Source: Streptomyces sp. NBC_01465 (GTDB taxonomy: Bacteria > Actinomycetota > Actinomycetes > Streptomycetales > Streptomycetaceae). Taken from it: a stretch of DNA of 64,000 nt. This document shows, piece after piece, positions 54,234-62,547 of the stretch. Position 1 is the stretch's first letter. Every line of letters begins with the position of its first letter. Made by a program: the position numbers and the translations under genes. The DNA lies in contig NZ_CP109467.1 in assembly GCF_036227325.1 (NCBI RefSeq), forward strand, positions 62,001 through 126,000, in the 5' to 3' direction. A model generated the notes under the pieces. It saw only the letters and a list, made by a program, of their open reading frames with translations, was not told where the DNA came from and made no database searches.

Positions 54234-54923
54234 ATGCAGAAGACCGAGCACGCGACGCAGAAGTTCGAGACTCCCGCCCCCATCTCCGCCGTCCTCGACA
54301 TCCCGGCAGGACACATCCGGTTCATCGCGGCCGACCGGGCCGACACCGTGGTCGAGATCCTCCCCGCGAACGCCTCGAAGAGCCGTGACGTGGACGCGGC
54401 GCAGCAGGTCCGGGTCGCCTACCGCGACGGCGTTCTGCGGATCGAGGCCCCGGAGCCGAAGCGCCGGCTCCTCGGCCACTCAGGGTCCGTCGAGGTGACC
54501 GTCCAACTGCCCGCCGGCTCCCAGGTCGAGGCGACGGTGTCCGCCGCCGAGTTCCGGGGTGTCGGGCGTCTCGGCGACGTCACCCTCAAGGCTGCGCAGG
54601 CCGCGGTCAAGCTCGACGAGACCCGGAACGCCCGTCTCACGGTCCTCGACGGCAGCATCTCGGTCGGACGCCTCGGCGGCCCCGCGGAGATCAGCACCCA
54701 GAAGGGCGACATCCGCATCGCCGAGGCCGTGCGCGGCACCGTGACGCTGAACACCGAGCACGGAGACGTGTCGGTCGACGCCGCCCGCGGAGTCTCCGCC
54801 GCCCTGAACGCGGGCGCCACCTACGGCCGGATCACCAATACGCTCAAGAACTCCGACGGGATCGGCACCCTGCTCATCCACGCGACGACGTCCTACGGCG
54901 ACATCACCGCCCGCAGCCTCTGA
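54234..54923 (+). CDS. DUF4097-family beta-repeat protein
   Basis: A 229-residue protein made of short beta-strand repeats (for example ISVGRLGGPAEISTQKGDIRI, GTVTLNTEHGDVSV, TTSYGDITARSL), the pattern of DUF4097-type adhesin-like proteins. No signal peptide or membrane segment is seen, so it is probably cytoplasmic. AAGGAG precedes the ATG at eight bases. The family has no firm function; in Streptomyces such genes often sit next to small regulators or exporters. The upstream TTCATTGCA repeats suggest its own regulation, and it may be an insertion unrelated to the pathway. Confidence 0.8.
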   Translation: MQKTEHATQKFETPAPISAVLDIPAGHIRFIAADRADTVVEILPANASKSRDVDAAQQVRVAYRDGVLRIEAPEPKRRLLGHSGSVEVTVQLPAGSQVEATVSAAEFRGVGRLGDVTLKAAQAAVKLDETRNARLTVLDGSISVGRLGGPAEISTQKGDIRIAEAVRGTVTLNTEHGDVSVDAARGVSAALNAGATYGRITNTLKNSDGIGTLLIHATTSYGDITARSL

Positions 54924-55077
54924 CCGGCCCGAAGCGGTGTACCGCCTCCACCCGGTGCCATCGGCCGAAACCCGTCGCGCAGTCGTTCGAGCGTCGCTCC
55001 GGTGCCGCTCCGTTCCCGCCCCAGCCCGCCCTGCGACGCTCCTCGACGGTTAAGTGCACCCTTCTCATGGAGGCATG

Positions 55078-55827
55078 ATGGCGCATCAGGCCGAACAGGC
55101 CGCAGGGTCGCTCGGTGGCACGGCAACCTCTCTTCCGCAGCCCCCGTCACGACAGCCGCGCGTCCCGGCGGCCCCGCCGCGCCGGGGCCAGGTGCTGACG
55201 ACCAGGGTGGGCCTGCAGATGCCGGCCAAGATGGCCTACGACGAGTGGGAGCGGGCCGGGCGCCAGCTCGCCGACGTACTCGACTCGTCGTCCTGGTGGC
55301 TGGGCGACTGGCTCAAGTACGGCAAGGACCACTACACCGACCGGTACCAGCGCGGGATCCGCGCGGCCGGCCTCTCGTACCAGACCCTGCGCAACTACGC
55401 ATGGGTCTCACGGCGCTTCGACCTCACCCGGCGCCGCCCCGCCCTGAGTTTCCAGCACCACGCCGAACTGGCCTCCATGCCGGTCCCGGACCAGGACGTC
55501 TGGCTCGACCGCGCCGAGCAGCAGCAGTGGACCACCAAGCAGCTGCGCAGTGCCATCCGTGCCGCTCGCCGGGGCGAGCAGCAGCCGGCCGTTCCTGCGG
55601 AGCCGAGCCGTCGTCTGGAGGTCCCCGGCAGCCGTCTCGAGTGGTGGCACAAGGCCGCGGAGCAGCAGGGAATCGACTTCGAGCAGTGGGTGATGGCCAC
55701 CCTGGACAGTGCGGCCGCGAACGCTCTGGACGCCCTCGGCAAGCCGGTGGTGAGCTCCGAGATCGCCGAGCTCCCCGGCCCGCAGATCATCCCGGAACGG
55801 TCCCGGCCCGTGGCCATCAGCGCCTGA
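55078..55827 (+). CDS. LmbU/NovE/HmtD-family transcriptional regulator, copy 2
   Basis: A protein of about 249 residues paralogous to the regulator at 47967-48713: SSWWLGDWLKYGKDHYTDRY, YQTLRNYAWVSRRFDLTRRRP and FQHHAELASMPVPDQD correspond block by block. I chose the second of two adjacent ATGs (55078), four bases after GGAGG; ATG 55075 has only one base of spacing. The central block is conserved and the ends are diverged, so the two paralogues may bind different sites or act together. It is convergent with the piperazate synthase gene and ends in a hairpin. Family members activate antibiotic clusters from within. Confidence 0.92.
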   Translation: MAHQAEQAAGSLGGTATSLPQPPSRQPRVPAAPPRRGQVLTTRVGLQMPAKMAYDEWERAGRQLADVLDSSSWWLGDWLKYGKDHYTDRYQRGIRAAGLSYQTLRNYAWVSRRFDLTRRRPALSFQHHAELASMPVPDQDVWLDRAEQQQWTTKQLRSAIRAARRGEQQPAVPAEPSRRLEVPGSRLEWWHKAAEQQGIDFEQWVMATLDSAAANALDALGKPVVSSEIAELPGPQIIPERSRPVAISA

Positions 55828-55848
55828 GTCACAGACGCTGATGGCCAC
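55810..55848. terminator. Bidirectional terminator between LmbU-2 and the piperazate synthase gene
   Basis: A perfect 13-base inverted repeat (55810-55822, GTGGCCATCAGCG, against 55836-55848) around a 13-base loop. The stop codon of the LmbU gene lies in the loop, and the stop of the convergent gene begins eight bases after the right arm. Confidence 0.8.
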
Positions 55849-55855
55849 CGGTGCA

Positions 55856-56506
55856 TCACGGCAGCCGGCTCATCAGTCCGGCGGTCTCGCGCTTGTACGT
55901 GCACGCGCTCTGTCCGAACGACTCCCGTACGCGGCCGCGCACTTCGTCCGGTTGTTCCTGGCTGAGCTTGAACATGCCCTCGGCCCCGGTCACGGTGAAG
56001 CGGAAGGCTCCCACGGCAGGCACGATCTTGCGGAAGTAGCCGAGCGACTCGGTCATGTCCCAGCCGTTGCCGAACGCTCCCTCGAAGGCGCGGACGGTGG
56101 ACTGCACCACGTCCAGCGTCTCCTCCGTCGAGTCGATCTTCTCCACCACACCGCGGACGTGCACCGAGGTGAAATTCCAGGTCGGTGCGGCCGGAGTCTT
56201 CTCGTAGACCGTGGGCGACACATAGGAATGCGGCCCTGTGAAGGTCAGCAGCAGGACGCTGCCCGTCTCCAGCGCCGCCCAGTGCGGATTGGCCCGGTTC
56301 AGGTGGCCGAGCAGCGTGGCCCCCGGCAGCTCGCCGGACCAGTCCTGGGAGGTCTCGGGGTCGAAGATGACCGGCAGGTGCGTGGCGAACGGACCGGCTT
56401 CGGGGCTGCCGTTGGCCACAGCGAGCGCCAAAGGATTACCACGGATCAGGTCCACCATCCACGAACTGTCCGGTTCGCGATAAAAGCTGGGCACGAACAT
56501 CCGCAT
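55856..56506 (-). CDS. Piperazate synthase, KtzT/PaiB-like family
   Basis: A 216-residue protein of the FMN-binding/PaiB fold to which the haem-dependent piperazate synthase KtzT belongs. Visible family features are FVPSFYREP at the start, ATHLPVIF, the His-rich GHLNRANPHW near 67-76 (candidate haem ligands) and the Trp-containing NFTSVHVRG. KtzT forms the N-N bond of piperazic acid from N5-hydroxyornithine. The ornithine N-oxygenase gene is divergently transcribed next to it and two A domains have piperazate-like pockets, so this function is far more likely than that of a PaiB regulator. The ATG at 56506 is three bases from GAGAGG; ATG 56500 is better spaced and may be the true start. Confidence 0.9.
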   Translation of the reverse strand: MRMFVPSFYREPDSSWMVDLIRGNPLALAVANGSPEAGPFATHLPVIFDPETSQDWSGELPGATLLGHLNRANPHWAALETGSVLLLTFTGPHSYVSPTVYEKTPAAPTWNFTSVHVRGVVEKIDSTEETLDVVQSTVRAFEGAFGNGWDMTESLGYFRKIVPAVGAFRFTVTGAEGMFKLSQEQPDEVRGRVRESFGQSACTYKRETAGLMSRLP

Positions 56507-56573
56507 TCACCTCTCGGAAAGCAATGCATTACTCCGTAAACCGACACAGGAAATCCGCGCCGACCGTACCGCC

Positions 56574-56591
56574 CGTCTCGTCGACGGGACA
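56574..56591. promoter_or_regulatory. 18-bp near-palindromic operator, copy 4
   Basis: CGTCTCGTCGACGGGACA. The core GTCGAC and right arm GGGACA are intact and the left arm has three changes from TGTCCT. It lies in the 234-base divergent region between the piperazate synthase and ornithine N-oxygenase genes and could control both. No strong promoter boxes are evident around it. Confidence 0.55.
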
Positions 56592-56740
56592 ACACTTTCC
56601 GATCTCCAGCAGCCGGTGCGGGTGTCGAACGGCCTTCATGCCGCGCTCTAGTTGCCTTTTGGACACTCTCCGGAGAACACTGCACGACGGTCTCTCGAGC
56701 CAACGGTCGAGTTTTCCAGACGCAAGCGGGAGAATTTTCT

Positions 56741-58087
56741 ATGGACGTAACGGGTAGGCCCAGCCAGGAGATCTACGACGTGGTCGGAATCGGGTTCGGC
56801 CCGTCCAACATGTCGATCGCGATCGCCTTGCAGGAACACGAAGCGAGCTCTCCTGAGCAACCGATCAGGTCCCATTTCTTCGAGCGGCAGCCGATGTTCG
56901 GCTGGCACCGGAACATGCTGCTGCCCTCGACGACCATGCAGATTTCCTTCCTCAAGGACCTGGTGACCTTCAGGAATCCGGTGTCCCGGTACAGCTTCAT
57001 CTCGTTTCTGCACGCCTCGAACCGGCTGGTGCAGTTCGTGAACAACCAGGACTTCTACCCGACCCGCCAGGAATTCCACCAGTACCTGGAGTGGGCGGCC
57101 TCCGGCCTGAACGACCGGGTCACGTACGGCGCCGAGGTCACCTCGATCCGGCCCGTCACCGAGGCCGGGGCCTCGACGCCCGGCCTGCTCGAGATCACGG
57201 TGCGCGGCAGCGACGGCACCACCGACGTCGTCACCGCCCGCAACGTGGCCATCTCGACGGGCCTGGTGCCGCGTCTGCCGGACGGCATGACGGCCGGCGA
57301 ACGCGTGTGGCACAGCTCGGAGTTCCTGAGCAGGTTCAACGCGCACTCCCCGGCCGATCTCAAGAGGGTCGCAGTGGTCGGAGCCGGCCAGAGCGCGGCC
57401 GAGATCACCCGCTTCCTCTACGACTCGCTCCCGCACGCCGAGGTCTCCGCGGTCCTCCCGTCGTACGGCTACTCCGTCGCCGACGACACCCCCTTCGCCA
57501 ACCAGATCTTCGACCCCAGCGCGGTCGACGAGTACTACTTCGGCACCGAGCGGGCGCGGGACTCGTTCTGGCGCTACCACCGCAACACCAACTACTCGGT
57601 GGTGGACGCCGATGTCATCCGGGCCCTGTACCAGCGGTCGTACGACGAGCAGGTGCGCGGCAGCCAGCGACTCCACTTCCGCAACCTCACCCGGGTCACG
57701 GAGATCGAGCACGTCCCCGACGCGACGCGGGTGGTCCTGCACACGCTGCTCGACGACCGGACGGAGGAACTGGCCGTCGACGCGCTGGTGTTCGCCACCG
57801 GCTACGACGGTCTCGACCCGGCCCGTCTGCTCGGCGAGTTCGACCGGAACTTCCTGCGCGACGCGACGGGCCGGCACCAGGTGACGCGCGACTACCGCCT
57901 CGTCACCGCCTCCGACCTGACGTGCGGCGTCTATCTCCAGGGCGGCACCGAGCACACCCACGGTCTGACGTCGGCCCTGCTCTCCAACATCGCGGTGCGC
58001 AGCGGCGAGATCGCCGATTCGATCGTGCTGCGGCGCACGGAACAGGAGATGGCCCCGTCCGGTTCCGTAGAGGTCGCGCTCCACTGA
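56741..58087 (+). CDS. L-ornithine N5-monooxygenase (KtzI-like)
   Basis: A 448-residue flavin N-hydroxylating monooxygenase. FAD motif GIGFGPSN near 17-24, NADPH motif [10 protein letters not shown] near 213 and the C-terminal [12 protein letters not shown] of the lysine/ornithine hydroxylase family are all present; [16 protein letters not shown] is typical of ornithine enzymes. It should convert ornithine to N5-hydroxyornithine, the substrate of piperazate synthase. A hydroxamate siderophore pathway is the usual alternative, but no siderophore synthetase is nearby and the KtzT homologue is adjacent. GGGAGA precedes the ATG. argB follows 70 bases downstream in the same direction. Confidence 0.94.
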   Translation: MDVTGRPSQEIYDVVGIGFGPSNMSIAIALQEHEASSPEQPIRSHFFERQPMFGWHRNMLLPSTTMQISFLKDLVTFRNPVSRYSFISFLHASNRLVQFVNNQDFYPTRQEFHQYLEWAASGLNDRVTYGAEVTSIRPVTEAGASTPGLLEITVRGSDGTTDVVTARNVAISTGLVPRLPDGMTAGERVWHSSEFLSRFNAHSPADLKRVAVVGAGQSAAEITRFLYDSLPHAEVSAVLPSYGYSVADDTPFANQIFDPSAVDEYYFGTERARDSFWRYHRNTNYSVVDADVIRALYQRSYDEQVRGSQRLHFRNLTRVTEIEHVPDATRVVLHTLLDDRTEELAVDALVFATGYDGLDPARLLGEFDRNFLRDATGRHQVTRDYRLVTASDLTCGVYLQGGTEHTHGLTSALLSNIAVRSGEIADSIVLRRTEQEMAPSGSVEVALH

Positions 58088-58101
58088 AGTACGTCGCCAA
58101 C

Positions 58102-58119
58102 TGTCCTGTTTGTCGGGTC
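58102..58119. promoter_or_regulatory. Possible degenerate fifth copy of the 18-bp operator
   Basis: TGTCCTGTTTGTCGGGTC: the left half is identical to the best copy (20122), the right half is only partly conserved. It lies in the gap between the ornithine N-oxygenase gene and argB, so argB may have its own regulated promoter. Confidence 0.3.
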
Positions 58120-58157
58120 CGGCTCCGGGCGGGCTCCTCCACAGAAGGATCGTGCCC

Positions 58158-59069
58158 ATGAGCGCCGTCAGCGTGCACCCTGCCCTGGCCAAGGCCCAGT
58201 CCGTCGTCGAGGCCCTTCCGTGGCTCGCCCGTCACCAGGGCAGGACGGTCGTCGTGAAGCTGGGCGGGCATGCCATGGTCGACGAGGCCCTCACTGCGGC
58301 CTTCGCCCGCGACATCGTCTTCCTGCGCTACGCCGGGCTGCGGCCCGTGGTGGTGCACGGCGGTGGACCGCAGATCGATGCCGAGCTCGAACGGCGCGGC
58401 CTGGAGCGCGAGTTCAGGGCCGGGCTCAGGGTCACGTCCCCGGAAGCGATGAACGTGGTGCGGATGACCCTCGCGGGACAGGTGCAGCGCGAACTGGTCG
58501 GGCTGATCAACCGGTCGGGCCCGCTCGCCGTCGGGATGACGGGCGAGGACGCGGACACCCTCACCGCGGTGCGCCACATGCCGTGGATCGACGGGGAACC
58601 GGTCGACGTGGGGAGGGTCGGCGACATCGTCGGCGTGAACACCGGTGCCCTCGACAGCCTGCTCGCGGACGGCCGGATCCCGGTGGTCTCGCCGCTCGCC
58701 CGCAGCGCCGAGGACGGCCTGGTCTACAACGTCAACGCCGACACCGTGGCGGCGGCGATCGCGACCGCGCTGCGCGCCGAGACGCTCGTCATGCTGACGG
58801 ATGTAGCTGGTCTGTACGCGGGCTGGCCCCACAGTGAAGACGTCATCGAGCGGCTCACCGTCCGCGAACTGGAGAAGCTCCTGCCGGAGCTGAGCGACGG
58901 CATGGTGCCCAAGATGAACGGGTGCCTGAACGCGGTGCGGGGCGGCGTGGGCGCGGCCCGCGTGATCGACGGACGGATCCCGCACTCGGTACTGCTGGAG
59001 ATGTTCACGGACGACGGGGTCGGCACGGTGATCGTGCCGGACGCGGACGAGCCGGAGGAACTGCCGTGA
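58158..59069 (+). CDS. argB: Acetylglutamate kinase
   Basis: A 303-residue amino-acid kinase: [54 protein letters not shown] and [20 protein letters not shown] are the standard ArgB blocks for ATP and acetylglutamate binding. It phosphorylates N-acetylglutamate, completing with argC, argJ and argD the whole acetylglutamate-to-ornithine route. It sits next to the ornithine N-oxygenase gene rather than with argCJD, which supports a pathway role. AGAAGGA precedes the ATG at eight bases. Its stop is 19 bases from the stop of the convergent SARP gene. Confidence 0.95.
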   Translation: MSAVSVHPALAKAQSVVEALPWLARHQGRTVVVKLGGHAMVDEALTAAFARDIVFLRYAGLRPVVVHGGGPQIDAELERRGLEREFRAGLRVTSPEAMNVVRMTLAGQVQRELVGLINRSGPLAVGMTGEDADTLTAVRHMPWIDGEPVDVGRVGDIVGVNTGALDSLLADGRIPVVSPLARSAEDGLVYNVNADTVAAAIATALRAETLVMLTDVAGLYAGWPHSEDVIERLTVRELEKLLPELSDGMVPKMNGCLNAVRGGVGAARVIDGRIPHSVLLEMFTDDGVGTVIVPDADEPEELP

Positions 59070-59088
59070 ACGAGCGGCGGCGCGGAGG

Positions 59089-60012
59089 CTACCGTCTCTC
59101 GCGCGCTTCCCGGACCCTGCGGATCAAGTCCTCCTGATCGTGAACGAGTTGATCGATGCGGGTCTGGAGATGTGCCATCTCGGTCGCCAGGTCCGGATGA
59201 CGCGTGCGCGGCGCCCTGAGTGCGGGTGAGTGGTTGAGGATCGCCTCTATGCGGCAGCGCAGCGCCGGCCCCGGTTCGATGCCGAGGGTGGTGACCAGAC
59301 GGCGGCGCGCGCGTTCGTACACGCCGAGCGCCTCCGCCTGCCGGCCGCCCCGGTACAGGGCGACCATCAGCAGGTCGTAGAAGCGTTCGCGGAGCGGGTG
59401 GTCGGCGGTGAGCCGCTCCAGCTCCGAGGTGATCTCTGCGTTCTTCCCGCAGTTCAGACTCGCCTCGTACAGGCATTCAAGGGTGGTGAGGCGCTGCTCC
59501 TCGAGGCGGTCCGCCTCGGCCGTGCAGATGGGGCCCTGACGGCTGTCCTGAAGAGCAGGGCCTTGCCACAACGACAGGGCGTTCCCCAGGAGTTCCGTCG
59601 CGTACCGGGGGTCGTCGGGGACCGCCGCCCTGCCCTGCGCCGACAGGCGGGTGAAGCGGGCCACGTCGGTCGACGCACGGCCGAGGGTCAGCAGATAGCC
59701 CGTGGGCAGTGTGCTGATCCAGGTGTGGCCCGGCGCGGGCAACAGCCGCCGCAGCCGGGCGACATGGGCCTGAAGGGCGTTCGGCGCGTTGGCCGGGGGC
59801 CGGTCGCCCCACAGCTCCTCCACCAGCCTGTCCACCGGCAGGCGTTCACCGGCGTGGATGACCAGGGCGGCGAGGAGGGCACGCTGTTTGGGACCGGAGG
59901 GCACGATGCCCGTCCCGGTCGCCCCGTCGTGCACGACCACCGGGCCAAGGAGCCGGAACTCGGTCGACTCGCCGCGTACCTGAGCCGGTGCGGCGAGGCC
60001 GAGAACGGTCAT
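59089..60012 (-). CDS. SARP-family transcriptional activator, copy 1
   Basis: A 307-residue small SARP (AfsR/DnrI/RedD type) with an OmpR-like DNA-binding domain (FRLLGPVVVHDG through TLPTGYLL) and a bacterial transcriptional-activation (BTAD) domain (LSLWQGPALQD, DHPLRERFYDLLMVALYRGGRQAEALGVYERARRRL in part). No NB-ARC ATPase part is present. SARPs bind heptamers repeated every 11 bp and activate secondary-metabolite promoters. The ATG at 60012 overlaps the stop of the thioesterase gene (ATGA). A C-terminal helical tail (HLQTRIDQLVHDQEDLIRR) is extra and may help oligomerisation. Confidence 0.93.
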   Translation of the reverse strand: MTVLGLAAPAQVRGESTEFRLLGPVVVHDGATGTGIVPSGPKQRALLAALVIHAGERLPVDRLVEELWGDRPPANAPNALQAHVARLRRLLPAPGHTWISTLPTGYLLTLGRASTDVARFTRLSAQGRAAVPDDPRYATELLGNALSLWQGPALQDSRQGPICTAEADRLEEQRLTTLECLYEASLNCGKNAEITSELERLTADHPLRERFYDLLMVALYRGGRQAEALGVYERARRRLVTTLGIEPGPALRCRIEAILNHSPALRAPRTRHPDLATEMAHLQTRIDQLVHDQEDLIRRVREARERR

Positions 60013-60764
60013 CGCACCGCCTCGGAAGGCGCCCTGGCCAGAAGCAGGGCACGCCGCACGTCGTCCTGTATCCGCTGGGCGACCTCGGGAAGGCGGTCCT
60101 GGAAGTAGAAGTGGCCGCCCTCGAACTGGTGTTGGCCCAGGAAGTGCTCGGACGCGGCAGCCCAGCCCTCCAGTCGGTCCGGCGGCGCCACCAGGTCCCG
60201 GGTGCCGCCGAACACCGAGAGGGGGACCGGCAGCGGCGCGGCGAGGGGTTCCGTACGCCAGGTCTCGCTGATCCTGAGGTCCGCGCGGATGGTCGGCGCG
60301 AACAGGTCCCACAGCTCCTGGTGTTCCATGACCGCGGCCGAGGTGCCGCCCATCGACGCCAGCTCCCGGCGCAGTTCCGCGTCGGACAGCAGATGCCGGC
60401 GCGCGGGGTCGCCGTCGGGGTGCAGCGTGCCGCGGGCCGACACACCGAGCCAGACCGGGGGTGTGCGCCCCAGATCGATGAGCCGGCGGGTCAGTTCGTA
60501 CACGACGAGTCCGCCCATGCTGTGCCCGAAGAACGCGAAGGGACCCGTCAGCCGGCTGTCCAGCTCGTCCAGGAAGTACTCGAGCAGTTCGCCCGTGTCG
60601 CCCAGCGCCTCACGTTCGTCGCGGGGCCCGCGGCCCGGTGCGTCGGGGATCTGTACATCCCAGTCGGCAGGGAAGTGGGACGGCCAGTCGCGGTACATCA
60701 GATGCGATCCACCGGAGTGGTGGAAGACGAACAGACGCAGCCGAGGTGCTCCGGGCTTCCGCAT
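60009..60764 (-). CDS. Type II thioesterase (third copy)
   Basis: A 251-residue type II thioesterase with FHHSGGSHLMYRDWP near the N-terminus, GHSMGG (Ser82), Asp in GGTRDLV and His in EGGHFYF. A housekeeping function towards PKS or NRPS carrier domains is expected. The ATG at 60764 has GAGGGAG five bases upstream; the 54 in-frame upstream codons read through the promoter region and are not family-like. It is translationally coupled to SARP copy 1, an uncommon pairing, and is divergent from SARP copy 2. Confidence 0.94.
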   Translation of the reverse strand: MRKPGAPRLRLFVFHHSGGSHLMYRDWPSHFPADWDVQIPDAPGRGPRDEREALGDTGELLEYFLDELDSRLTGPFAFFGHSMGGLVVYELTRRLIDLGRTPPVWLGVSARGTLHPDGDPARRHLLSDAELRRELASMGGTSAAVMEHQELWDLFAPTIRADLRISETWRTEPLAAPLPVPLSVFGGTRDLVAPPDRLEGWAAASEHFLGQHQFEGGHFYFQDRLPEVAQRIQDDVRRALLLARAPSEAVR

Positions 60765-60854
60765 GGTGACTCCCTCGACATGGGCAGGGAGTTCCGACGA
60801 TAGCCGCGCCGAGAGCACTGCGGACGCCTGCCCGAGCGGGCTTCGAGGGGTTCT

Positions 60855-60880
60855 GGAGAGCCTCTCGAGTCCGGCTCTCC
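60855..60880. repeat. 8-bp inverted repeat in the divergent thioesterase/SARP region
   Basis: GGAGAGCC (60855-60862) and GGCTCTCC (60873-60880) around a 10-base spacer. It lies in the 268-base gap between the thioesterase (minus) and SARP-2 (plus) genes; a possible regulator site. Confidence 0.35.
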
Positions 60881-60956
60881 CAGAGGCGAACGACCCCCCG
60901 TACAGGACCGCTTGAGTGCTGATCAAGCAGGGCGGGCGGCCCCCGGGATCGGGTCT

Positions 60957-60987
60957 ATCGTGCGACGGATCAAGGGAGTCGCACGAT
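60957..60987. repeat. 10-bp inverted repeat upstream of SARP copy 2
   Basis: ATCGTGCGAC (60957-60966) and its exact complement (60978-60987) with an 11-base spacer, 45 bases before the SARP-2 start codon. It could be an operator for autoregulation or a hairpin in the mRNA leader. Confidence 0.5.
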
Positions 60988-61032
60988 GGGTCGATGGCAC
61001 GGCCGCCGCACGATGAGGTACGGGAGGAAACC

Positions 61033-61854
61033 GTGGAGATTCAGGTCCTGGGGCCGCTGACCGCGACCCTCAACGGTGTCTCGATCGTGCCCACGGCGAG
61101 CAAGCCGCGCCAGCTTCTCGCCCTGTTCGCGTTCTCCCCGGGGCGGATCGTGCCGGTGTCCACGCTCATGGAGGAGCTGTGGGGCACGGCGCTGCCGCAG
61201 AGCGCCATGACCACGCTTCAGACATACGTCCTCCAGCTCCGCCGCCGCCTCGGCACCGCCATGGGCCCCGACGCCCCCGGCAACGCCAAGGAGATCCTGG
61301 CCACCCGGCACGGCGGCTATCTGCTGCAGCTGCCGCCCGACTCCGTGGACCTGCACCGGTACGAGCAGCTGATCGCAGGCGGCCAGCAGGCCTTCGAGCA
61401 GGGCGACGACGCGATGGCCGCCAAACTCCTGAAGAGCGCCCTGGACATGTGGGACGGGCCCGCCCTCGTCGACGTACGCGCGGGATCGGTCCTCTCCATC
61501 GAGATCATCCGGCTCAGGGAATCCCGGCTGGTCACCATCGAGCGGCGCATCGACGCCGATCTGCGCCTCGGCCGGCACGGTGAACTCATCGCCGAGCTCA
61601 CGGATCTGATCGCCCGTCACCCGCAGCACGAGGGCCTCTACTCCCAGGCGATGATCGCGCTGTACCGCTCCGGACGGCAGGCGACGGCGCTCGACGTGTA
61701 CCGCAGGCTGCGCAAACGGCTCATCGACGAGCTCGGCGTGGAGCCGTCGCCGCAGCTTCAGCGTCTGCACCAGATGATGCTCACCGTCGACCCCGCGCTC
61801 GACGTGGTGGCGAGCGAGCGGCGCACCTCGACGTTCGATCTCTACGCAGCCTGA
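61033..61854 (+). CDS. SARP-family transcriptional activator, copy 2
   Basis: A 273-residue small SARP: the DNA-binding domain runs from EIQVLGPLTATLNG to ATRHGGYLLQLP and the BTAD from YEQLIAGGQQAFEQGD to YRRLRKRLIDELGVEPS. The start is the GTG at 61033 because GGGAGGAAACC lies directly upstream and the family N-terminus begins there; 39 earlier codons in frame cross the inverted repeat. With SARP copy 1 and two LmbU paralogues, the window encodes four pathway-type regulators. It is followed by the SnoaL-like gene after 96 bases that contain only a small GCCTC/GAGGC hairpin. Confidence 0.94.
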   Translation: MEIQVLGPLTATLNGVSIVPTASKPRQLLALFAFSPGRIVPVSTLMEELWGTALPQSAMTTLQTYVLQLRRRLGTAMGPDAPGNAKEILATRHGGYLLQLPPDSVDLHRYEQLIAGGQQAFEQGDDAMAAKLLKSALDMWDGPALVDVRAGSVLSIEIIRLRESRLVTIERRIDADLRLGRHGELIAELTDLIARHPQHEGLYSQAMIALYRSGRQATALDVYRRLRKRLIDELGVEPSPQLQRLHQMMLTVDPALDVVASERRTSTFDLYAA

Positions 61855-61950
61855 CGGGGCCTGCAGCCTCGCTTGAGGCGTATTCGAAGGATGCCCGATC
61901 CGGCCCTCAGAGACTGTCCAGACCGAGGGACGGAAGCGGAGGCTGAGATC

Positions 61951-62412
61951 ATGACCGTCGAGCTGCTGGGCACGGCCCAACACACCCTCCGGAGCCGGGA
62001 GTTCGCCGCTCTGTATGGGCGGGTGCAGGAGTTCTACGCGCACCAGATGCAGCTCCTCGACACGCACGACACCGGGCGCTGGGCGCACACGTTCACCGAG
62101 GACGCCGTCCTCGAACTGCCCTCCCTGCCGGGCCCGGTGCGGGCCCGCACCGGGCTCGCCCGCTACGTACGCGCCGGCGCCGCACGGCAGCGGACGGCGG
62201 GCGGCCGCCTCAGCCACTGGGTCGGCATGCTCGACGCGCGGCCCCAGGATGACGGCTCCCTGCGCACCCGCTGTTCGGCGCTGGTGTACGCGCCGCCGAG
62301 CGAGGGCGGCGCCAACGTCCTGTACGTGTGCGTCATGGAGGACGTCCTGGTCGAGCACCGCGGCGATTGGCGCATCGCGCACCGCCGGGTGACGCGCGAC
62401 GACCTGTCCTGA
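61951..62412 (+). CDS. SnoaL-like (NTF2-fold) protein
   Basis: A protein of 153 residues with the NTF2-like pattern: long N-terminal helix (YGRVQEFYAHQMQLLD), WAHTFTEDAVLELP, then strands ending in YVCVMEDVLVEHRGDWRIAHRRV. Members of this group include polyketide cyclases, dehydratases and the small subunit of ring dioxygenases, but no large subunit is present here. The ATG at 61951 follows GGAGG at eight bases. It could help form a ring (such as a tetrahydropyran) from the polyketide; that is speculation. It lies between SARP-2 and the last condensation-domain gene. Confidence 0.75.
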   Translation: MTVELLGTAQHTLRSREFAALYGRVQEFYAHQMQLLDTHDTGRWAHTFTEDAVLELPSLPGPVRARTGLARYVRAGAARQRTAGGRLSHWVGMLDARPQDDGSLRTRCSALVYAPPSEGGANVLYVCVMEDVLVEHRGDWRIAHRRVTRDDLS

Positions 62413-62434
62413 GCCGGTGTGCCGCGCGGGACGG

Positions 62435-62463
62435 TCGAGCGGGGCGTCAGGATTGTGTCAGGA
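62435..62463 (+). promoter_or_regulatory. Candidate SARP box: three heptamers at 11-bp spacing
   Basis: TCGAGCG (62435), GTCAGGA (62446) and GTCAGGA (62457), each start exactly 11 bases after the previous. SARPs typically bind heptameric direct repeats with 4-bp spacers just upstream of the -10. It lies upstream of the condensation-domain gene at 62548. I do not see a convincing -10 at the expected distance. Confidence 0.45.
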
Positions 62464-62547
62464 CTTTGCAGATGCCCTTGTGCATGCTGGAACGATGCCT
62501 CTTGGGAAAGGGGAGGGGTCTTCGCCGGCGCGTGCCCCGGACTGCCG

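Noticed and set aside
55856..56506. Reading the PaiB-like protein as a negative transcriptional regulator
   Set aside because: The adjacent ornithine N-oxygenase gene and the piperazate-type A domains make the KtzT enzyme function much more likely.
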